Assembly: GCA_937934705.1 (NCBI GenBank)
Contig: CALGYY010000099.1
Coordinates: forward strand, 1-5,613
Source: an uncultured Bacteroidota bacterium
GTDB taxonomy: Bacteria > Bacteroidota > Bacteroidia > Bacteroidales > CAIWKO01
Length of the DNA stretch: 5,613 nucleotides
Direction: 5' to 3'
Shown: one piece after another, positions 1 through 5,613 of the stretch
How the letters are laid out: each line of letters begins with the position of its first letter
Position numbering within the stretch: position 1 is the stretch's first letter
Notes under the pieces: generated by a model
What the model saw: only the letters and a program-made list of their open reading frames with translations
Database searches by the model: none
Told to the model about the DNA's origin: nothing
Position numbers and translations under genes: made by a program

Positions 1-1
1 A

Positions 2-49
2 TACGGAATTGGCGCCACTGAATTACGGATTTATCAGACAAAGAAATGA
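2..49 (+). CDS. 3' end of an unidentified upstream gene (partial)
   Basis: Only the last 15 codons lie in the window; they read YGIGATELRIYQTKK and then stop at TGA 47-49. The case for this being real is the junction: the TGA overlaps the ATG at 46 as ATGA, the classic arrangement for translational coupling of two genes in one operon. A basic tail after an ELRIY-like strand is seen at the end of some membrane glycosyltransferases, but 15 residues are too few to name a family. A competing frame (starting at 3 and open to 164) also reads through this stretch, but it would overlap the next gene by more than 80 nt, so I prefer the ATGA reading. No function is assigned. Confidence 0.5.
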   Translation, partial: YGIGATELRIYQTKK

Positions 50-1377
50 TCAGGTCATCCTTGTGGGGTGGTGGTTCAATGAAGTGGTACTATGCAGCCA
101 TACTGCTGCTCATGGCCTTCTTATACCGCCTGTTTTTCGGCTTGTTTTCCGAATTCTGGTTTGAAGATGAATTGCAGATATATCTGATCGGGCTCCATTT
201 CTACAGTTCAGGAGCAGTTCCTGCCTTCGGACCGGATGTGGTGTACACCTCATCCCAGATTCCCGGAGCACTTCAGGGATTACTGGTCGGACTCCCTTTT
301 TATATCTGGCCTGCACCGGAGGCTCCATATATCCTTCTGAATCTTTTAAATTCGACAGCGCTCTGTCTTTTTGCAGCTTATATCGTTAAAAGGTTTCCCC
401 AAATTCCGGCCTGGTTCATCTGGGGCTGGTTACTTACCTGTCCCTGGACCCTGAACTTTGGTACCCATGTTTTGAATCCTTCTTATGTCCTCCCTGCTGC
501 GATCGCATTTTTTGTCGGATTCATTGAAGCTCTGCCCGCCACCAGTAGTGGAAGGTTGAAAAGCGGAACCTGCTTCTTCATGATGGGAATCAGCTTGCTG
601 TGGATCTTTCAGCTGCATCTTTCGTGGGTATTGCTTGTGCCTTTTGTCGCCACAGCCTGGATAATGAACGGGAGATCCGACCTAAAAAAACTTTTTTATA
701 ACGCTCTGATCTTCATTACAGGATGTCTCATACCAGGGATACTGCTGCTGCCCGCTTTGTTACAGGAAGGATGGTCCGGCTTCACGGGTGGGACAGGTGG
801 AAACATGATCCTGAACTGGAAAAACCTCCTGGAATTCCCGACTGTTTTAAGCCGCTTTCTTTCTCTGGCCAGTATGGAAATCCCCCGTTTTATGGGTGCA
901 GATACGAACTCAAGGCTTGATTTTCTGAATCAGTACATATGGGCTGCCCCCTTCATCATCGTGGCAGGCATCATCGGTTTGGTTCAGCCCTTATGGATGA
1001 TTGTATCCGCTTTTCTGAAGCAGAAGCGTCAAGGCTTCAGGCCCATCTTACTGATCACTGCAATCGCTTTTTTATGGGTTTGGATGAGCTTTCTGTTTTC
1101 AGTGAAAGGGCCATCATCCCATACTTTTTACCTGATGTTTCCTCTTGTTATGATATACTCTCTTTATTGCTGGCAGCCCCTGTTTAGAAAAAAATGGTTC
1201 AGGGTTCTTGCCCTTGTTTTCCTGATTTGTGGTTTTGTATTTCATTCTGTGTTAATGCAGTATAACTTCAATGCGAAGTCCTTGTACAGAGATCGGGAGC
1301 GGGTTCAGCACTCAATTACCACCAAACAGCCAGCGGAGCTCGGCACCCGCCGGGCTTTTGACCGCAATCAGCCGTAG
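46..1377 (+). CDS. Polytopic membrane protein, putative GT-C (GT39/PMT-like) glycosyltransferase
   Basis: This 443-residue protein is highly hydrophobic, with roughly nine or ten membrane segments (about residues 14-35, 72-88, 95-113, 122-138, 145-161, 175-207, 216-240, 298-322, 332-376 and 384-404) and a basic, polar C-terminal tail. After the first helix comes an acidic WFEDELQIY segment (38-45), where GT-C enzymes carry their catalytic Asp/Glu in the first periplasmic loop. LNPSYVLP (143-150) and QLHLSW (189-194) resemble motifs of GT39-type transferases. Such enzymes move a sugar from a polyprenyl-phosphate donor to a lipid, glycan or protein at the outer face of the inner membrane. Donor and acceptor cannot be read from the sequence. 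The start at 46 overlaps the upstream stop (ATGA). A second ATG at 79 puts the first helix right at the N-terminus, after a G-rich stretch, and may be the true start. The gene ends with tandem TAG-TGA stops (1375-1380). Membrane nature is sure; the enzyme class is moderately supported. Confidence 0.75.
   Translation: MIRSSLWGGGSMKWYYAAILLLMAFLYRLFFGLFSEFWFEDELQIYLIGLHFYSSGAVPAFGPDVVYTSSQIPGALQGLLVGLPFYIWPAPEAPYILLNLLNSTALCLFAAYIVKRFPQIPAWFIWGWLLTCPWTLNFGTHVLNPSYVLPAAIAFFVGFIEALPATSSGRLKSGTCFFMMGISLLWIFQLHLSWVLLVPFVATAWIMNGRSDLKKLFYNALIFITGCLIPGILLLPALLQEGWSGFTGGTGGNMILNWKNLLEFPTVLSRFLSLASMEIPRFMGADTNSRLDFLNQYIWAAPFIIVAGIIGLVQPLWMIVSAFLKQKRQGFRPILLITAIAFLWVWMSFLFSVKGPSSHTFYLMFPLVMIYSLYCWQPLFRKKWFRVLALVFLICGFVFHSVLMQYNFNAKSLYRDRERVQHSITTKQPAELGTRRAFDRNQP
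1337..1359 (+). terminator. Terminator-like hairpin inside the 3' end of the transferase gene
   Basis: AGCTCGGC (1337-1344) pairs with GCCGGGCT (1349-1356) across a 4-nt ACCC loop. This gives eight pairs, one of them G-U, followed by a short T-run (1356-1359). It is compact and GC-rich, like an intrinsic terminator, but the T-run is only four long and the structure lies about 15 nt before the stop codon, within coding sequence. It could terminate transcription, protect the mRNA 3' end, or be chance. Confidence 0.35.
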
Positions 1378-1409
1378 TGAAAAATACGGTGATAAATTAT
1401 TGTTAAGGC

Positions 1410-1441
1410 CTTGATTTCAGCCGCGTGATTGCGTATATTTG
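1410..1441 (+). promoter_or_regulatory. Candidate Bacteroidota-type promoter for the large surface protein gene
   Basis: TATATTTG at 1434-1441 matches the Bacteroidota -7 consensus TAnnTTTG exactly. CTTG at 1410-1413 stands for the -33 TTTG/TTG element, with a 20-nt spacer, inside the range known for this phylum. The start of transcription would fall near 1448, giving a leader of about 130 nt before the ATG at 1580. It is the best match I found in the gap. The start site is inferred. Confidence 0.5.
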
Positions 1442-1452
1442 GGCGGCTTTTT
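1419..1452 (+). terminator. Possible intrinsic terminator downstream of the transferase gene
   Basis: AGCCGC (1419-1424) is complementary to GCGGCT (1443-1448), and the 3' arm runs into TTTTT (1448-1452). The position, about 40 nt after the stop codon, suits a terminator. The 18-nt loop is large, so the structure is weaker than the hairpin at 1337-1356. It also covers the candidate -7 element at 1434-1441, so the two calls compete for the same bases. Confidence 0.35.
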
Positions 1453-1468
1453 CCCGATTCCGGTTTTT

Positions 1469-1489
1469 AATATGAACAACATTCATATT
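1469..1489 (+). repeat. Perfect 8-bp inverted repeat in the leader
   Basis: AATATGAA (1469-1476) and TTCATATT (1482-1489) are exact reverse complements around a 5-nt CAACA loop. Being AT-rich it is a weak RNA hairpin. As DNA it has the dyad form of a regulator binding site. It lies downstream of the candidate transcription start, about 90 nt before the start codon. Confidence 0.5.
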
Positions 1490-1496
1490 TTGAGGG

Positions 1497-1528
1497 CATT
1501 AAAGACAACCTTAAAAGGGTTTTTAATG
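1497..1528 (+). repeat. Second imperfect hairpin in the leader
   Basis: CATTAAA (1497-1503) pairs with TTTAATG (1522-1528), and AACC (1507-1510) pairs with GGTT (1518-1521), leaving a 3-nt bulge GAC on the 5' side and a 7-nt loop. It starts 7 nt after the inverted repeat at 1469-1489. No T-run follows directly, so it does not look like a terminator. It does not match a riboswitch that I recognise. Confidence 0.35.
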
Positions 1529-1579
1529 TCATTTAAGCCTCATCACACCCCGATGTTTTGTAACTAAAACTTCTTCCCC

Positions 1580-3754
1580 ATGAAGCGATTAATACTCGGA
1601 AACTTTATTTTCTTGCTCTGCCTGACGGCTGTTTATTCTCAAAACCAGGCATATAACCGTGCAGGCACTTACGTAATGGTACGTGACAGTGTCAATGCCA
1701 GCACATGGATTGACCTCATGAACGATCCACGGTCAAACTTCTACGATATTCAGTCAGCTTTTTATGGCTACTGGGATGGGAAAAACCCGGAAAAGGGAAA
1801 AGGTTACAAGGTCTTCAGACGCTGGGAAGCGTTTATGGAGCCTCGGGTGTATCCTTCGGGTCAGCGAAAAATGAAAGAAGAGGAAGTCCTTCAGGAATTC
1901 AGCAACTTCAAGGCCTCCTTTGACAATGGTGTTCAGACAAAATCATCATCTGGAAGCTGGACATCCCTGGGACCAAATTCGACTCCTGTCGGGGTTTGGA
2001 GTGGTCAGCCCGGCGGAAACGGGCGCATCAACTGTATCGATTTTAACCCGAAGCAATCCTCGAAAATGTATGTAGGTGCACCTTCAGGAGGGCTATGGCG
2101 CAGCAATAACTCAGGCAGTACCTGGTTTCCGGTGAACGATACTTTCGCTGTGCTGGGAATATCAGATGTGGCCATCAATCATGTCGACACTTCGATTATT
2201 TACCTGGCTACAGGTGATGGGGATGCGGGAGATACATACAGCGTGGGCGTTCTGAAATCAACAAACAGCGGGCAGACCTGGCACAGTACGGCACTGAACC
2301 TCAGTGTCAGCCAGGGTATCGTGATCCGTAAACTTCTCATGCACCCGACGAATCCCGATATTATGTGGGCTGCCACTAATGCCGGTGTTCTGAAAACAAC
2401 TGACGGCTGGACGACCTGGGTCAATGCAACAGGCGAGGGCGCAACTTACGATATTGAACTGAAACCGGATGATCCGAATATCGTTTATGCCGGTGGCAAT
2501 GCATTCTGGAGATCTACAGATGGCGGATTGACTTTTTCCGCAGTCACACTCCCCACTACACCGGCAGGGGGTATACAGAGGATAGCCATCGCGGTCACAC
2601 CTGCCGCAGTCAATAATGTTTATCTTTTGCTCGGAAGGGCAGATAATCAGGGATTCGGTGGATATTACCGTTCTACGAACGCGGGAACCTCATTTACCGA
2701 GGTTTATGACGAAACAACAGCAAATCACAACCTGCTGGGATGGGCATACAATTACAGCGATGCCGGCGGTCAGGCGTTTTATGACCTTGTGATTACCGTG
2801 AATCCGACCAATGCCAATGAATTGTATATCGGTGGTGTTAATCTTTCAAAATCAACCAATGGGGGGACCACATGGGCGATCTGTGCTGCATGGGAAAATA
2901 ACCAGGGATATCCGTATGCTCACGCAGACCATCATGCGCTGGAATGGCTGCCTGGAAGTTCCACCACCTTGTTTTCGGGGAATGACGGTGGCGTTTTCAG
3001 AACGACCAATAACGGAACAGCCTGGACAGATATCTCAGGGAACCTTGCTATTGCGCAGTTGTGGGGTATGGGCATTTCCACCACCAACCCGGCGCTGATC
3101 ATGACCGGATGGCAGGACAATGGTGTAAACAAGCTCCTCTCCGGAAGCTGGACCCATGAAAGGGGAGGGGACGGTTGTGAAGCGATGTGTTCATATAGTT
3201 CCAATACAAGAGTCTTTGGTTCTTATCCCGATGGCTATATTTTCTATTCAACGGTAGGAGGGACCACCTGGAGCAGCATTGCTCCTACCGGACAGGGTGG
3301 AAATGGTGAATGGGTAACCCCGATGATCATGCAGCCATCAAATCAAAATACTATTTATTCGGGTTATACTAACGTTTACCGGAATATAAATGCGACTCCG
3401 ACCGCAGCGAACTGGTCACAGCGTGGCACCGTTGGCGGAACCGGGAACATATTCAGGATGGCCCTTGCACCTTCGGATTCCATCAATACCATGTATGTGA
3501 TTAAACAATCCGGCGTTTATAAAACAATCAACCTTAACGCGGGAACTCCCACATGGACCAATGTGACTTCTAACCTGCCGGTTTCTTCAGCATTACTGAC
3601 CGATATTACGGTCGACAGGACCGACGCCAACAGGGTTTACGTCACCTTCTCTGGATACGTTGACGGGCTCAAGGTCTATATGACGACCAATGGGGGGACA
3701 AGCTGGACCAATATTTCGGGAACTCTTCCGAATCTTCCGTTTAATGCTGTATGA
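1580..3754 (+). CDS. Exported Asp-box (BNR/sortilin-like) beta-propeller protein, N-terminal part, ended by an in-frame TGA
   Basis: The 724 residues begin with a clear Sec signal peptide (KR, a hydrophobic core, then VYS before Q21). The start has no Shine-Dalgarno sequence, which is normal in Bacteroidota. Residues about 39-94 form a region rich in W, Y and basic residues, ending in RRWEAFMEPRVYP; from memory this precedes the propeller in related Bacteroidota proteins. From about 128 on come Asp-box motifs, one per blade: SNNSGSTW (175), STNSGQTW (227), TTDGWTTW (273), STDGGLTF (312), STNAGTSF (365), STNGGTTW (425), TTNNGTAW (475), STVGGTTW (557), TTNGGTSW (702), plus degenerate ones near 600 and 650. 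The count suggests two propellers, as in sortilin/VPS10-type folds. HADHHALEW (447-455) and GNDGGVFR (467-474) are typical of this family. Asp boxes are structural, so no enzyme activity is implied. The frame stops in mid-blade and continues at 3755; I regard both parts as one gene. The protein is probably a surface or secreted adhesion or binding protein. Confidence 0.85.
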   Translation: MKRLILGNFIFLLCLTAVYSQNQAYNRAGTYVMVRDSVNASTWIDLMNDPRSNFYDIQSAFYGYWDGKNPEKGKGYKVFRRWEAFMEPRVYPSGQRKMKEEEVLQEFSNFKASFDNGVQTKSSSGSWTSLGPNSTPVGVWSGQPGGNGRINCIDFNPKQSSKMYVGAPSGGLWRSNNSGSTWFPVNDTFAVLGISDVAINHVDTSIIYLATGDGDAGDTYSVGVLKSTNSGQTWHSTALNLSVSQGIVIRKLLMHPTNPDIMWAATNAGVLKTTDGWTTWVNATGEGATYDIELKPDDPNIVYAGGNAFWRSTDGGLTFSAVTLPTTPAGGIQRIAIAVTPAAVNNVYLLLGRADNQGFGGYYRSTNAGTSFTEVYDETTANHNLLGWAYNYSDAGGQAFYDLVITVNPTNANELYIGGVNLSKSTNGGTTWAICAAWENNQGYPYAHADHHALEWLPGSSTTLFSGNDGGVFRTTNNGTAWTDISGNLAIAQLWGMGISTTNPALIMTGWQDNGVNKLLSGSWTHERGGDGCEAMCSYSSNTRVFGSYPDGYIFYSTVGGTTWSSIAPTGQGGNGEWVTPMIMQPSNQNTIYSGYTNVYRNINATPTAANWSQRGTVGGTGNIFRMALAPSDSINTMYVIKQSGVYKTINLNAGTPTWTNVTSNLPVSSALLTDITVDRTDANRVYVTFSGYVDGLKVYMTTNGGTSWTNISGTLPNLPFNAV
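3752..3754 (+). other. In-frame TGA interrupting the large surface protein gene
   Basis: The sequence before the stop (LPNLPFNAV) and after it (AVKGSALHGIYVGADVGVYY) reads as one propeller blade in the same frame, so a single substitution explains the break and no frameshift is needed. TGG (Trp), CGA (Arg) and GGA (Gly) are each one base away. Trp is written TGG throughout both genes, so TGA is not a general Trp codon here. It may be a true nonsense mutation, a base-calling or assembly error, or a readthrough site. Confidence 0.85.
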
Positions 3755-5613
3755 GCCGTAAAAGGATCGGCTTTGCACGGTATATATGTGGGCGCTGATG
3801 TGGGAGTGTACTACAAGGATGATCAATCCCCCAACTGGATACTTTTCAGTACCGGATTGCCAAATGTGGAAATCCGTGAACTGGAGATTTATTATGGGGC
3901 CACTTTCGCTGATCACCGGCTGAGAGCAGCCACATATGGAAGGGGTGTTTGGGAGTCCGACCTCTATGTTCGTCCTGCCATTAAACCGGATGCTGATTTC
4001 AAGGCCGACCGCACCTATGCTTGTCTCGGCGCTACCATTAACTTCACCGATATGAGTAACTACCTGCCAACCTCATGGGCATGGAGTTTTGAAAATGGAA
4101 CCCCCGCAACTTCTGCGGCCCAGAATCCTTCTGTCGTTTATAATACAAACGGGACTTTTCAGGTGCGATTGATTGCGACTAATGCAAATGGTAGTGATAC
4201 CATAACCAAATTAGCATATATTACCATCGGAAATGTAAACGCTCCTCTGACAGAGGGATTTTCATCAACTACTTTTGCCCCTGAAAAGTGGACCCTGGCA
4301 TCCACGACTTCTACTAATTGGAAGCGCGGAACTGCTTATGGTAACGGAGGAAGTACTTCTGCCGCAGTTTTTGAGAATTACTGGTATGGAGCAGGTTCCA
4401 CCGGTGATATGATTTCCCCGAATATCAACCTGACCCCTCTGGGTGCAGCTCCTACGCTGACTTTTAATGTGTCGTACCGTCAGTACACTACGGAGAATGA
4501 CCGCCTGAGGGTCTATATTTCAACTAATTGCGGTTCCACCTGGGTGGCCACACCGATTTATGATAAACAGGGATCTACTCTTTCTACCGGTGCTGCAACC
4601 ACGGCATACTGGAGACCATCGGTTGCCGGCGACTGGCGATTGGAAACGGTATCACTTGCAGCTTATGCAGGGCAGAATGTCATGTTGAAATTTACAGGCA
4701 CCTCTGCTTATGGAAATAACTGTTGGGTGGATGATATTAATATAATCAACTCAACCTGCCTTCCCGGAGCAGCAGGTGCAATGTCGGGAACAAGCCCGGT
4801 TTGTCAGGGGCAATCCGGTCTTGTCTACTCTATTGCTGCTGTATCAGGTGCCACATCTTATATCTGGACGACTCCTCCGGGATCAACGATTACGGCCGGA
4901 AACGGGACCAACAGTATTACAGTAAGTTTTTCCTCTTCTGCAACCTCGGGGAATTTCACAGTTACACCGGCCAATGCATGTGGCTATGGTACTGCCGCGG
5001 CAGGTGGCGTTATCGTGAACCAACTGCCTGCTACGCCCGACAGCATTAAAGGGCCGAAGACCGTTTGCCAGGGACAAAACAACGTCTTGTTTATCGTCCC
5101 GCAGATCACTAATTTCCTGACAAACCAGGGAAATTACATATGGACACTTCCGACTGGCGCAACAATCGCTTCAGGAGCAGGAAACGACAGTGTCTATCTT
5201 AATTTTTCTGCCTCTGCGGTATCAGGCTATTTGTCAGTATACGGCAACAACGCTTGTGGTAATGGCGCGGACTCACCGCTATTCTGGATAACAGTTAATC
5301 CGGTTCCTGCGCAGCCATCAGCCATCACAGGCAACAATAATCCCTGTCAGGGCGCGGTCGGATTAACTTACTCAGTCACAAATGTTGCGGGTGTGACATA
5401 CACCTGGACAGTTCCCGCAGGATGGACGATCACTTCAGGTCAAAATACCAACAGCATCACTGTAACAGCCGGAGTGAGCGCAGGTAACATCACTGTTACA
5501 CCAAGTAATGCCTGTGGTAACGGCACAGCAAGGACACTGGCCGTGACCACACAAACGGTTCCTGCACAACCATCGGCCATCGCGGGCAACAATAATCCTT
5601 GCCAGGGCGCTGT
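3755..5613 (+). CDS. Continuation of the surface protein: last blade, PKD, anchor-J-like domain and PKD-like repeats (3' end outside the window)
   Basis: The frame is open for 619 codons with no further stop and runs off the right edge. In order: the missing propeller end (3755 to about 3967, with GIYVGADVGVYY and AATYGRGVWESDLY); a PKD domain (about 3986-4231, with DADFKAD, INFTD, WAWSFENG and GTFQVRLIATNANG); a choice-of-anchor-J/cleaved-adhesin-like domain (about 4241-4750, from TEGFSS through LRVYISTNCGSTW to NNCWVDDINI); then tandem PKD-like repeats from 4760. Beta-sandwich modules like these usually act as stalks or bind glycan or protein outside the cell. In Bacteroidota such proteins usually end in a type IX sorting domain, which would lie beyond the window if present. 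There is no signal peptide or obvious start site after the stop, so this part is probably not a separate gene; if the TGA is real it is a dead 3' segment. Confidence 0.8.
4760..5613 (+). repeat. Tandem array of PKD-like (Ig-fold) repeats coding for 85-93 residues each
   Basis: Four units start at 4760 (88 codons), 5024 (93 codons), 5303 (85 codons) and 5558 (cut by the window end). Each opens with a Pro-rich linker and a (V/P)CQG(Q/A) motif, has a central Y-x-W-T-x-P core strand and a TI(T/A)(A/S)G turn, and closes with NACG(N/Y)G. The two Cys per unit are fixed in position in the three full units and could form a disulfide in each. The pattern fits the PKD-like repeat families common in Bacteroidota surface proteins. 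Units 3 and 4 are much closer to each other than to units 1 and 2, which points to recent duplication towards the 3' end. Confidence 0.8.

Noticed and set aside
3..164. Alternative + strand frame at the left edge that could be the upstream gene's end
   Set aside because: It would run more than 80 nt into the membrane protein gene. The frame ending at 47-49 gives a normal ATGA junction. It cannot be fully excluded without sequence to the left.
1372..1389. CCGTA/TACGG hairpin over the stop codon of the transferase gene
   Set aside because: Five weak pairs around an 8-nt loop with no T-run after it; probably chance.
1485..1492. Second promoter-like ATATTTTG stretch
   Set aside because: It is one base out of register with TAnnTTTG and has no good -33 element at the right distance, so 1434-1441 is the better candidate.
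2090..3710. Sialidase activity suggested by the many Asp boxes
   Set aside because: Asp boxes are structural turns found in many propellers. I see no convincing sialidase catalytic set (Arg triad, Tyr/Glu pair, FRIP motif).
3752..3754. TGA read as Trp or Gly under an alternative genetic code
   Set aside because: Trp is written TGG many times in both genes and only one in-frame TGA occurs in some 1,780 codons; base composition is also balanced, unlike most genomes with a reassigned TGA.
3593..3916. Open antisense frame of 107 codons across the TGA
   Set aside because: It lies opposite continuous propeller coding sequence, and its translation shows no domain-like pattern. The same holds for the other antisense open frames at 110-328, 430-618, 2200-2424, 2932-3204 and 4883-5077.
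4801..5049. Short + strand open frame within the repeat array
   Set aside because: It is out of frame with the PKD-like repeats, and its Cys/Tyr-rich product is what a shifted reading of Ser/Thr/Gly-rich codons gives.

Overview
The window looks like chromosomal DNA from a member of the Bacteroidota, read entirely on the + strand. The reasons are: a very large Sec-exported, multi-domain surface-type protein (Asp-box propeller, PKD domain, choice-of-anchor-J/cleaved-adhesin-like domain, Cys-paired PKD-like repeats) of the kind that is typical cargo of the type IX secretion system; a start codon with no Shine-Dalgarno sequence; and an intergenic match to the Bacteroidota promoter (TTG, 20-nt spacer, TAnnTTTG). 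The species cannot be named from this sequence.

Layout. Positions 2-49 hold the last 15 codons of an unidentified upstream gene, whose stop overlaps the next start as ATGA. Positions 46-1377 encode a polytopic membrane protein that resembles GT-C (GT39/PMT-like) glycosyltransferases. The 202-nt gap at 1378-1579 holds terminator-like and leader hairpins and the candidate promoter. From 1580 to the right edge runs one long reading frame. It encodes a signal peptide, a conserved N-terminal region, an Asp-box beta-propeller, a PKD domain, an anchor-J-like domain and at least four tandem PKD-like repeats of about 85-93 residues. The gene is not complete at the right edge.

The main oddity is a single in-frame TGA at 3752-3754. 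It cuts the reading frame inside the last part of the propeller. The same frame stays open on the far side for 619 codons and at once resumes propeller-type sequence. The simplest readings are a nonsense mutation (recent pseudogene or phase-off allele) or a base error; recoding is possible but poorly supported. If the stop is real, the exported fragment would have an incomplete propeller and would be separated from any C-terminal secretion signal.

Working together (inference): the upstream pair looks like a small co-translated set for a lipid-linked-sugar membrane enzyme, and the large protein is a separate transcription unit. The large protein carries several D-(S/T)-hydrophobic tripeptides of the Bacteroidota O-glycosylation type, but nothing ties the neighbouring transferase to it. 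I see no RNA genes, insertion sequences, CRISPR arrays or attachment sites.
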